A stretch of DNA of 5,488 nucleotides from Chitinophagaceae bacterium (lineage in GTDB: Bacteria; Bacteroidota; Bacteroidia; Chitinophagales; Chitinophagaceae), in contig JAICHT010000244.1 of NCBI GenBank assembly GCA_025924755.1, positions 1-5,488 of the forward strand. Direction: 5' to 3'. Below, piece after piece: positions 1 through 5,488 of this stretch. Below the pieces are notes generated by a model. That model had not been told where the DNA came from. It did no database searches and saw nothing but the letters and a program-made list of their open reading frames with translations. Position 1 is the first letter of the stretch, and each line of letters begins with the position of its first letter. The translations under genes were made by a program, and so were the position numbers.

Positions 1-39
1 AATTTAAGTAGTGTGGACAGCCGCAAACCGGTACTTGAA

Positions 40-1647
40 TCAATTGCCAGTCAGTTGGATAAACTCAATATCAATTTCCGGATAAGCCCGATCCAGCACT
101 TCAAGGTCATTTAAGAACGAAGCGGAAATCTCCTGCCCTTCTTTTAATACCGTTACAATTTTAAGGCGGCTGGTAATTTCATTTTCCTGTACATACATCA
201 TTACTTTATTCAATACGGCTATATTATCGCCTTTTGTAAAATATACAAACTGTTGGTTCGATAACTTGCGGATGTACTTTGTAATATGAAAACGGCTCAG
301 CACAGCCCATTTTTTTATGGTATCAAAGAAACTGTTAATCACTATTAATAAGTACTGCAAAATTTGTTTCCTGCTAAGCAATACATAAATTACTATAATA
401 GCGGGTATAAAATATTGCAGAAAAACAACCAGGTATTTGGGGTGAAGTTTCACATTATAATAAATGGCTATCAACACCGTCAATATGGCAAGCGCCACTA
501 CGTAAGCAGGTGCATATTCCGGTCGCGGAAGGCGTGACCGTTTGATCTTTAATAAAAAATTACCAAAGCCAAAATATACCATCACCAGCAAAAAAGATAT
601 GGTATATACGCCTGCAAGCGGCTCCAGTTCGCCTGCGGTAATAAATAAAACCGACAAACAAAGCGCAAAGAATAAAATAAAGATCCGTGGCACACTTCCT
701 CGCTTATTTTCTTTTAGTAAAGACTGTGGCAATATTCTATCCAGCGTCATGCGTTTTATTAAGCCTCCCACACCTACATAGGATGTTAAAACCGCGCCGC
801 TTAAAACCAACGTAGCATCAATTGAAATAATGGTAGAAAGCCATTTCCCGGAAGTGCTGTAACCTAAAAAAGATAGTAAAGCTTCTTTGTGATGAATTGC
901 ATCGCCCAATGGCAAAACCAATATGGCCGTTAGCGCCATCAATGGGTTGATGATGGAAACCGCCACCCACATATTGCGCAGTGTTTTTGGAAATACCCCA
1001 GGCGCCTGCTCTTCTACAAAATTAGCTGAACTTTCAAAACCGGATATGCCCAGCATGGCAGTACTAAAACCAAAGATCAGCGCCGTAAAAATTCCGCCGG
1101 AAACAGGTGCATGAAAATTGACATTTGCTATATGCAATCCGTGATTGGCCACAAACCAGAACCCGCTTAATATTAACAAGGCCATGGTAGCTAAATGTGT
1201 AATAAAGATGATGGTAGCCACAATTGCAGATTCTGTAATGCCCATAATAACAAGTAAAAGAAATAAGGTAAGCAGTACAATAGTGGCTACAAAAACATTT
1301 ATGGATAAAAACAAACTATGCAGGTACTGCATGGCTTCGCTTGCAGAAATAACCGCTGTAACCATATACGAAAGAATAGTAAGGCATGCAGCTATGGAGG
1401 CATTACTTTTGGTGGTGGTATTGAGTAACACATTATAAGCGCCACCATTTAAAGGTAGCGCCCCTACTACTTCTCCATATATTTTTCTGAACAAAAACAA
1501 TACACCTGCAACCATTAACAATGCAATCCATGCAAACTGGCCAGCATAAGCGATGGTTAATGCCGAAACATACAAACAGGAAGATGTAATATCATTTCCA
1601 CAAATGGCCGTTGCAGGAAGTTGTGTTAGTTTCTTTACAGTACTCAT
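40..1647 (-). CDS. APC-superfamily amino acid permease with cytosolic C-terminal domain
   Basis: This is a cytoplasmic-membrane transporter, probably for amino acids or related amines; the substrate cannot be read from the sequence. The 535-residue protein has about 12 predicted membrane segments between residues 10 and 423. Family-like signatures are the TM1 break (CGNDITSS, 16-23), the GALPLNGGAYN stretch after TM2 (62-72) and the TM6 motif GFESSANFVEE (203-213). After TM12 comes an amphipathic linker and a soluble domain from about 465 to 535 (FVYFTKGDN, then KIVTVLKEG and YPEIDIEFIQLTGN). I chose the ATG at 1645-1647, which gives MSTVKKLTQL directly before TM1. The open frame extends 11 codons further to a TTG at 1678-1680, but those residues add nothing recognisable. 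No Shine-Dalgarno sequence precedes either start. The C-terminus seems shorter than in the Bacteroidetes relatives I recall, so truncation or a frameshift near position 40 is possible. It is divergent from the AI-2E family gene. The APC family call is strong; the substrate is unknown. Confidence 0.9.
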   Translation of the reverse strand: MSTVKKLTQLPATAICGNDITSSCLYVSALTIAYAGQFAWIALLMVAGVLFLFRKIYGEVVGALPLNGGAYNVLLNTTTKSNASIAACLTILSYMVTAVISASEAMQYLHSLFLSINVFVATIVLLTLFLLLVIMGITESAIVATIIFITHLATMALLILSGFWFVANHGLHIANVNFHAPVSGGIFTALIFGFSTAMLGISGFESSANFVEEQAPGVFPKTLRNMWVAVSIINPLMALTAILVLPLGDAIHHKEALLSFLGYSTSGKWLSTIISIDATLVLSGAVLTSYVGVGGLIKRMTLDRILPQSLLKENKRGSVPRIFILFFALCLSVLFITAGELEPLAGVYTISFLLVMVYFGFGNFLLKIKRSRLPRPEYAPAYVVALAILTVLIAIYYNVKLHPKYLVVFLQYFIPAIIVIYVLLSRKQILQYLLIVINSFFDTIKKWAVLSRFHITKYIRKLSNQQFVYFTKGDNIAVLNKVMMYVQENEITSRLKIVTVLKEGQEISASFLNDLEVLDRAYPEIDIEFIQLTGN

Positions 1648-2144
1648 GTTTGGTAGCGGTTTACGAACTATGAAATACAAATACGTTCAATTTAGGATAT
1701 ACATTTTGCAAACCAGCAGTAAATAAAGTTTTACAGATATAACAATACAGATACTTTCAGCAACGCTTATGGTTTGTTTACTCTCTTGCAGCCTAAAAGG
1801 GCATAGGTATTTTTTTTCTCAAAAATTGCATTTAATTCTACAGCGTTCCCATTTAATTACAACACGGCTAACGCAGATTTGTTGCAAAATTTTTCATTTC
1901 AGGTGCTGCTACAGCTTTCTACTTTAAGGGCTTATTGCTTCGATATAAAAACGTTTATTAAAACATATAATACATGAAGAAAGCATATGTAAGCAGAAGC
2001 AGGAACCTTGGCTATTTGCGACTATAAAGTCATTACAACGAGTTTTATATATCAGGAAAAATAAAGCTAGTACACAAATTGAATTAACTGATACTAAAAT
2101 TGACGCATGAAAAAATAAACTTTTTGTGGTTGGCTATTTAAATT
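1648..2144. other. Divergent intergenic region, no gene seen
   Basis: This AT-rich gap of about 500 bp separates the starts of the divergent APC permease and AI-2E family genes, so promoters for both should lie here. I found no full TAnnTTTG -7 element on either strand and therefore assign no promoter. ORFs are very short, for example a 17-codon frame at 1974 and ATG-AAA-AAA-TAA at 2107. An eight-T run at 1810-1817 follows only a weak, bulged hairpin and serves no upstream plus-strand gene. No tRNA, repeat array or mobile-element end was recognised. Confidence 0.6.
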
Positions 2145-3182
2145 ATGGAATCTTCATCATCTGATACTAAAGCAGTTTCTTTTCAAAAAAAAGTATGGAT
2201 CACCGGCGGAATACTGGCCTTGATTATAGTGGTGCTTTTATTGTTTAAAGCATTGTTTAGCCTGCTGCTGCTGGTGTTTGCAGGTGTTATCATCACTGTG
2301 TACTTTTATGGCGTTGCCGGGCTTTTTCAAAAGTATTTTCACTGGTCGCCAAAGTTAAGCATCGTTCTTTCTGTGATATTAAACATCGTTTTGCTCGTTG
2401 CCTTCTTTTGGTTTATAGGAGCAAGAATACAGCACCAGGTATCCGATTTAACCAATACTTTACCTACTACTATACAAAAAGCAAAGGCACAAATCAACCA
2501 AAATCCTATTGGCAATAAATTGCTGAAACAATATAATACTTCCGGCGATTCGCAAAAAACGCTGGGAGTTGTGAAAAGTCTTTTTTCTTCCAGCTTCGGT
2601 ATATTAAGCGATATCTATATTGTTATTCTTTTAGCTTTATTTTTTACGGCATCACCATCGTTGTATAAAAAAGGGATTATAAAACTTTTACCAGCCAATG
2701 CAAAGAGCAAAGGGACTGAGATAATAAACAAAATAAGTTCGGTCTTAAAAAAATGGCTGAAGGGGCAGATCTTTGGTATATTCTTCATAGCGATTTTAAC
2801 AGCGATAGGGTTACTAATTATAGGCATGCCGCTTATACTCACTCTTTCTTTAATTGCCGGACTGCTCAATTTCATTCCTAACTTCGGGCCGCTTATTGCC
2901 TTGATTCCCGCAGTGTTAATTGGCCTTTCGCAAGGCACTACCACGGCGCTCATTATTGCGGGCATGTACACGTTTATACAAATTATACAAAGCGCAGTGA
3001 CACAGCCATTGGTTCAAAAAAAGATGATCAATATTCCCCCGGCACTTATTATTATCAGTCAGGTAGCTATGGGTGCGCTGGCGGGTTTCTGGGGTGTGCT
3101 GCTTGCCACTCCTTTCATTGCTATTTTAATTATTCTGGTTCAGGAATTATACCTCGATAAACAACATACAAACAAGAGCTAA
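2145..3182 (+). CDS. AI-2E family transporter (UPF0118 / TqsA-PerM type)
   Basis: This is a polytopic inner-membrane protein of the AI-2E transporter family. The family is named after E. coli TqsA, which exports autoinducer-2, but some UPF0118 members are reported as Na+(Li+)/H+ antiporters, so the name does not prove a role in quorum sensing. At 345 residues it has the usual family length. The layout fits: two N-terminal membrane segments (about 19-56), a third at 71-92, then a hydrophilic section of about 55 residues (VSDLTNTLPTTIQKAKAQIN onwards). Further membrane segments lie at about 151-169, 207-227, 231-261, 265-285 and 299-335. Diagnostic motifs are WLKGQ (204-208), NFIPNFGPLIALIPA (242-256) and the C-terminal PLVQKKMINIPPALIII to GFWGVLLATPF block (288-323). 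The ATG at 2145 is the first in frame and puts a short polar N-terminus before TM1. There is no Shine-Dalgarno sequence; the leader is AT-rich. It appears to be monocistronic, since the next gene has its own likely promoter. Confidence 0.93.
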   Translation: MESSSSDTKAVSFQKKVWITGGILALIIVVLLLFKALFSLLLLVFAGVIITVYFYGVAGLFQKYFHWSPKLSIVLSVILNIVLLVAFFWFIGARIQHQVSDLTNTLPTTIQKAKAQINQNPIGNKLLKQYNTSGDSQKTLGVVKSLFSSSFGILSDIYIVILLALFFTASPSLYKKGIIKLLPANAKSKGTEIINKISSVLKKWLKGQIFGIFFIAILTAIGLLIIGMPLILTLSLIAGLLNFIPNFGPLIALIPAVLIGLSQGTTTALIIAGMYTFIQIIQSAVTQPLVQKKMINIPPALIIISQVAMGALAGFWGVLLATPFIAILIILVQELYLDKQHTNKS

Positions 3183-3186
3183 CCCC

Positions 3187-3249
3187 GCATTCTTTTAAGC
3201 TATATTAAACGGTAAAATTTTTCAATGTTTGAATGCTGGCTTTTATTTT
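3187..3249 (+). terminator. Possible weak terminator after the AI-2E family gene
   Basis: Just past the stop codon there is a short inverted repeat, TTCAA-tgt-TTGAA (3221-3233). It is nested in a longer-range pair, GCATTC (3187-3192) with GAATGC (3231-3236), and the two cannot fully form together. A T-rich stretch follows from about 3241. The stems are only 5-6 bp and mostly A-T, so this is a weak candidate, supported mainly by its position. Confidence 0.2.
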
Positions 3250-3318
3250 TCATATATTTTACTAAATGCACATTAATCGTTTTAAATAAAAGAAAACTTA
3301 AGTATTTCATTACTTTGA

Positions 3319-3326
3319 TAGTTTTG
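3319..3326 (+). promoter_or_regulatory. Bacteroidetes-type -7 promoter element before the lipoprotein gene
   Basis: TAGTTTTG is a perfect match to the Bacteroidetes -7 consensus TAnnTTTG. It places the likely transcription start near 3332-3334, leaving a 5' leader of roughly 20 bases before the ATG at 3353. No TTTG-like -33 box is visible at the expected distance; that region is simply A-rich. It supports independent transcription of the lipoprotein gene. Confidence 0.5.
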
Positions 3327-3352
3327 GAAACGGATGAAACACATTACTGCTT

Positions 3353-4084
3353 ATGGTCGCCTTTATATATATAAGAAAAAGCTGGCTGCTTTTACCCTTT
3401 TGCCTGCCGCTGCTAAACAGTTGCCTTGTATTAAAGGAATCTCCCAAATACCAGTTTTCAGAAGCATACTACCACAGCCGCCTGTATCACAAAAAGAAAA
3501 AAAACTTATATATAGTTCCCGCCGAAGATTCTATAAAGATTTACAGTACCAAGCACCTGAATAAAAACATTGATACGACAAAATCCATAAAGATCGCGTT
3601 CCCATTGCATAAGAAGCCTGCTTCCTTTGAAAATTATACATTCAAAAAAGGAAGCTTCGATTTTGATGTACTGAATATCCTTTTTAAATACCGGCCGCCG
3701 GTACATCATTTTCCGGCACAGTTCAATAACAATATCTTAAATGCAGCTTTTTATATTGGCAAAAGAACGGACTTCTACAAATTGAAATATAAACAATCAC
3801 CATTGGGAGTGTTCGATCGCACTATCACGCATTATGGTTATAGCATTGGTGTTTTTACTGGCTTCGGCGCATCCCGGATAGATGAATATGTAACGCAAAA
3901 TGCAATTACAATTCAATATGATGGTGTGGTACATATTGTTGGATTGGCTGCTGTTATGGCGTTGGACAAAGTAAACTTCGGATTGAATGTGGGCATAGAT
4001 CATTTGCTGGATAAAAATAAAAAAGTATGGATCTATCAACGTAAGCCGTGGCTTGGCGTTAGCTTAGGGTTGAACCTCAATTAA
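3353..4084 (+). CDS. Predicted lipoprotein of unknown function, beta-rich C-terminal half
   Basis: I do not recognise a named family. The 243-residue product starts with a short basic N-terminus (MVAFIYIRKS), a hydrophobic core (WLLLPFCLPLL, 11-21) and a lipobox-like LNSC (21-24). This suggests cleavage and lipidation at Cys24 and anchoring in the outer or inner membrane. Residues 36-70 are basic and tyrosine-rich, including a KKKK run at 47-50. From about 100 the chain alternates hydrophobic and polar or aromatic residues (FDFDVLNILFKYRPP, THYGYSIGVFTGFG, ITIQYDGVVHIVG) and ends in VWIYQRKPWLGVSLGLNLN. This resembles strands of a small beta-barrel or beta-sandwich. The glycine/aromatic tail resembles Bacteroidetes hypothetical proteins I recall, but that is from memory. 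The ATG at 3353 is preferred over the one at 3334: the 3334 frame is a different, shorter ORF, and only the 3353 frame gives a signal sequence. A -7 promoter element lies about 30 bases upstream. Any link to the eCIS genes downstream is unproven. Confidence 0.75.
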   Translation: MVAFIYIRKSWLLLPFCLPLLNSCLVLKESPKYQFSEAYYHSRLYHKKKKNLYIVPAEDSIKIYSTKHLNKNIDTTKSIKIAFPLHKKPASFENYTFKKGSFDFDVLNILFKYRPPVHHFPAQFNNNILNAAFYIGKRTDFYKLKYKQSPLGVFDRTITHYGYSIGVFTGFGASRIDEYVTQNAITIQYDGVVHIVGLAAVMALDKVNFGLNVGIDHLLDKNKKVWIYQRKPWLGVSLGLNLN

Positions 4085-4136
4085 ACAGCACCGTAAGAAA
4101 GTGCAGCAATTTGTACTATCCTGCATTAAAACCATA

Positions 4137-4271
4137 ATGAAGCCTTTAAAAAGATTTCTCCTGGTATTGCAAATACAAATTATACTTTGTAAATTGATCT
4201 TAAATCTATGTAGTATCCTACTATTAAATATTTCCTGCCCTTTATTATTCTTTGCATTATTTGATAAATGA
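4137..4271 (+). CDS. Doubtful 44-residue hydrophobic small ORF
   Basis: ATG to TGA gives a 44-residue peptide starting MKPLKRFLLVL, with basic residues followed by an almost continuous hydrophobic stretch rich in Leu and Ile, ending in FALFDK. This could be a small membrane peptide or a signal-like sequence. AT-rich non-coding DNA readily produces Leu/Ile/Phe-rich frames, however. There is no promoter element or Shine-Dalgarno sequence just upstream, and the stop lies inside a dyad. It is listed only so that it is not lost; it is more likely non-coding. Confidence 0.15.
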   Translation: MKPLKRFLLVLQIQIILCKLILNLCSILLLNISCPLLFFALFDK

Positions 4272-4287
4272 ACAATTGCTGATTTAT
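4264..4287. repeat. Imperfect 24-base dyad centred on CAATTG
   Basis: ATAAAT (4264-4269) and ATTTAT (4282-4287) are inverted copies that share their exact centre with the palindrome CAATTG (4273-4278). Overall 10 of 12 half-site positions are complementary, failing only at 4270/4281 and 4272/4279. There is no room for a hairpin loop at the centre, so it looks more like a protein-binding dyad than a terminator. AT-rich DNA makes such dyads fairly easily. Confidence 0.3.
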
Positions 4288-4353
4288 ACGATTGTATATT
4301 GATTAAAAGGAAACGTATTTGTGAAGATAGCCCGAAACCCAATCACATCTGAT

Positions 4354-4369
4354 CTATACATCTGTATAG
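4354..4369. promoter_or_regulatory. Operator-like perfect inverted repeat (7+2+7)
   Basis: CTATACA (4354-4360), a two-base TC spacer, and TGTATAG (4363-4369) form a perfect inverted repeat. Its right arm runs into the -7 element at 4367-4374, so a dimeric DNA-binding protein here would cover the promoter. The loop is too short for a stable hairpin, which favours a DNA-binding site. Operator function is inferred from symmetry and position only. Confidence 0.4.
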
Positions 4370-4374
4370 CTTTG
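4367..4374 (+). promoter_or_regulatory. Bacteroidetes-type -7 promoter element before the eCIS operon
   Basis: TAGCTTTG matches the TAnnTTTG consensus exactly. It predicts transcription starting around 4380 and a leader of roughly 100 bases before the tail-terminator gene. No TTTG-like -33 box is visible at the usual distance; the nearest (4318-4321) is about 45 bases away, which is too far. The missing -33 box and the overlapping inverted repeat would suit a promoter that is weak alone or controlled by a regulator. Confidence 0.4.
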
Positions 4375-4479
4375 GCATAAACGTATCTTACCTTGTTTTT
4401 AACCGTGCTTTAATGGTGTTTACTGGCATTGTGTGGGTTATTATTATGGAGTGCTTCGATGATGTATAATTAAATTTAG

Positions 4480-4489
4480 TATCATGATA
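4480..4489 (+). promoter_or_regulatory. Palindromic start region of the tail-terminator gene, no Shine-Dalgarno
   Basis: The start codon ATG (4484-4486) sits inside a perfect 10-base palindrome, TATCATGATA. The preceding 20 bases are almost all A and T, with no GGAGG-like sequence. This is normal for Bacteroidota, where AT-rich unstructured leaders often replace Shine-Dalgarno pairing. The palindrome may be coincidence. Confidence 0.3.
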
Positions 4490-5026
4490 TTCCAGGCAGT
4501 AGATATCATTCGCCAGGAGCTGATTAATGATGGCCTGAATGCCAATATGGGTAACATCAGTGAAATTATCAATGACATCAATAATAATGGTGTGAACGCG
4601 GATGTTATTATTTCATTGATCAATATTGAAGAGAACCGTATTTCAACCGACCCAAACAACTATATCCGTAAAGATGCCGGCATTATAATGAAGAATCCAG
4701 CGGTTCATCTGTACCTTACTTTACTATTCACGTCGGTAAGGGTGGCTGGTGGATATGGCCTTTCGCTACAGGATATACAAAATGTAATCGGCTCTTTTCA
4801 AAAGAAGCATGTATTCGATCATTCCAACACACCGGGACTGCATGCCAATATTGAAAAACTGGTACTGGATATGGTGAGCCTTAACCTGCAGCAGTTACAC
4901 GAAATATGGTCGGTGCTGGGAGGCAAGTACTACCCTAGTGTGGCTTATAGAATGCGCATGGTTACCATTGATACGATACCGGAGAATGAAGGAACACTTG
5001 TAAAGGAAGTGATACTAAACTTTTAA
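4484..5026 (+). CDS. DUF4255 / Pvc16-family eCIS tail terminator protein
   Basis: This is a predicted structural protein of an extracellular contractile injection system. In Photorhabdus PVC and Serratia Afp particles the Pvc16/Afp16 protein caps the end of the tube and sheath and stops elongation. It should act in the cytoplasm during particle assembly. The 180-residue protein is soluble, with no signal peptide or membrane segment. The family pattern I recognise runs through the whole chain: N-terminal helix MIFQAVDIIRQEL (1-13), SLINIEENR (44-52), NPAVHLYLTLLFTS (71-84), the helix LQDIQNVIGSFQKKHVF (95-111), and the diagnostic C-terminal part with LNLQQLHEIWSVLGGKYYPS (133-152) followed by VAYRMRMVTID (153-163). 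It is a single-domain form. This gene is usually at or near the 5' end of eCIS clusters, and here it is the first plus-strand gene after a 399 bp gap. The next gene follows after 10 bases, so the two are probably co-transcribed. A dyad overlapping a -7 element upstream suggests regulated expression. Confidence 0.88.
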   Translation: MIFQAVDIIRQELINDGLNANMGNISEIINDINNNGVNADVIISLINIEENRISTDPNNYIRKDAGIIMKNPAVHLYLTLLFTSVRVAGGYGLSLQDIQNVIGSFQKKHVFDHSNTPGLHANIEKLVLDMVSLNLQQLHEIWSVLGGKYYPSVAYRMRMVTIDTIPENEGTLVKEVILNF

Positions 5027-5036
5027 TACTGCTTAC

Positions 5037-5488
5037 ATGAGTGTGTTTACTATACAAAGAGTTCACGAAACGGTAAGTACGATTTACCAGGAGTTATTTA
5101 CTATCCGGTTTGTGCATTCGGGATATGAAACACCCCAGGAAAACTTTATCAACAAAGCAGTGAGTATAGTACCGGATAAGGACACGGAAATATTTTTTAG
5201 AAATTATAAAATTGATTACCGCTTTTATACAAATACGTTGGTTTGTTTCATTCAATGTGTGTTGTTTAACCCGCCTGCACAAGAGCCAAAAGTACCTTTT
5301 GTTACCACCCCGGCCAATATGCAGCTCCGTTTTTTAGTAACGGCCAGCAGCGATTTTGCCGCTAAAACTTTTGTAGTGGCTACCGGTAGTATCAACACGT
5401 ATCAATTTTCCAATAAAATCAATCATACAAGTGGAGGGTTGGTATTATTGACAGCCCCTGTTGAAAATTATTCGATAGCAAACGATTA
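5037..5488 (+). CDS. Unrecognised eCIS-operon protein, 3' end outside window
   Basis: An ATG only 10 bases after the tail-terminator stop opens a frame that continues to the window edge: 150 complete codons, no stop seen. I do not recognise the family. The N-terminus (MSVFTIQRVHETVSTIYQEL) looks like an amphipathic helix without a signal peptide. The rest is rich in alternating beta-prone residues, with FFRNYKIDYRFYTNTLVCFI (53-72) and MQLRFLVTASSDF (95-107), then glycine- and threonine-containing stretches (FVVATGSIN, TSGGLVLLTAPVENYS). This would fit a soluble structural or adaptor component of the particle. Position next to a Pvc16-type gene, where Bacteroidetes eCIS loci often carry uncharacterised genes before the sheath genes, is the only functional hint. 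It is clearly not a canonical sheath or tube start as far as I can judge. It is too short here to exclude a cargo or fibre-related role. The window ends 2 bases into a codon starting TA, so the next codon is either Tyr or a stop. Confidence 0.8.
   Translation, partial: MSVFTIQRVHETVSTIYQELFTIRFVHSGYETPQENFINKAVSIVPDKDTEIFFRNYKIDYRFYTNTLVCFIQCVLFNPPAQEPKVPFVTTPANMQLRFLVTASSDFAAKTFVVATGSINTYQFSNKINHTSGGLVLLTAPVENYSIAND

Larger units (their letters stand above)
4085..4483. other. 399 bp regulatory gap before the eCIS operon
   Basis: This AT-rich gap holds no convincing gene. It contains a 24-base imperfect dyad (4264-4287), a perfect 7+2+7 inverted repeat (4354-4369) overlapping a -7 promoter element (4367-4374), and two doubtful small ORFs on the plus strand (4137-4271 and 4413-4469). 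A long minus-strand open frame (4064-4342) begins only with TTG and looks like a shadow. No strong terminator for the lipoprotein gene is visible; a GCAC/GTGC stem at about 4088-4104 has only 4 bp. Confidence 0.6.

Noticed and set aside
1..114. Plus-strand frame open at the left edge and ending TAA at 112-114, which could be the end of an upstream gene.
   Set aside because: It is codon-aligned antisense to the permease gene over 40-114, which is strongly supported on the minus strand. A 75-base convergent overlap would be unusual.
1648..1680. N-terminal extension of the permease from a TTG at 1678-1680.
   Set aside because: The ATG at 1645-1647 starts directly before the first membrane segment, and the extra 11 residues have no family likeness.
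1783..1817. Possible terminator: a hairpin around TGCAGCCTAAAAGGGCA followed by eight T.
   Set aside because: The stem needs a two-base bulge and is only 5 bp. No plus-strand gene precedes it, because the permease runs the other way.
3334..3564. 76-residue plus-strand ORF starting with ATG at 3334.
   Set aside because: It overlaps the lipoprotein gene in another frame, has no recognisable organisation, and would remove the signal sequence that supports the 3353 frame.
3689..3703. Perfect GC-rich inverted repeat TACCGGC-C-GCCGGTA inside the lipoprotein gene.
   Set aside because: It encodes Tyr-Arg-Pro-Pro-Val within an otherwise continuous coding frame. The symmetry is probably a by-product of CGG/CCG codons, and the loop is too small for a full hairpin.
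4064..4342. 92-residue minus-strand open frame across the intergenic gap.
   Set aside because: It starts only at a TTG, overlaps the end of the lipoprotein gene, and is Cys/Asn/Ile-rich with no domain-like pattern.

Overview
The window looks like chromosome from a Bacteroidota bacterium, most likely of the Chitinophagaceae/Sphingobacteria type. The grounds are AT-rich DNA with long AT-rich gaps, gene starts without Shine-Dalgarno sequences, two matches to the Bacteroidetes -7 promoter element (TAnnTTTG), a short Bacteroidetes-style lipoprotein signal, and protein families that resemble Bacteroidetes members. The lineage is inferred from these features; no marker gene is present.

Left part (1-3182): two divergent integral membrane transporters. 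An APC-superfamily amino acid permease with a cytosolic C-terminal domain lies on the minus strand (40-1647). An AI-2E/UPF0118 family transporter lies on the plus strand (2145-3182). About 500 bp of non-coding DNA separates their starts. The permease stops partway through the C-terminal domain that I recall being longer in relatives, and a frameshift is possible right at the window edge.

Middle (3183-4483): a single gene of unknown function (3353-4084) encodes a predicted lipoprotein with a beta-rich C-terminal half and has its own likely promoter. It is followed by a 399 bp gap containing an operator-like perfect inverted repeat that overlaps a consensus -7 promoter element, a second imperfect dyad, and two doubtful tiny ORFs.

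Right part (4484-5488): the beginning of what is probably an extracellular contractile injection system (eCIS; phage-tail-like particle) operon. The first gene is a DUF4255/Pvc16-type tail terminator. Ten bases later comes a gene for an unrecognised beta-rich protein that is cut by the right edge. Sheath, tube, baseplate and AAA+ ATPase genes would be expected beyond the window. The transporters and the lipoprotein gene have no visible functional link to the eCIS and may simply be neighbours.
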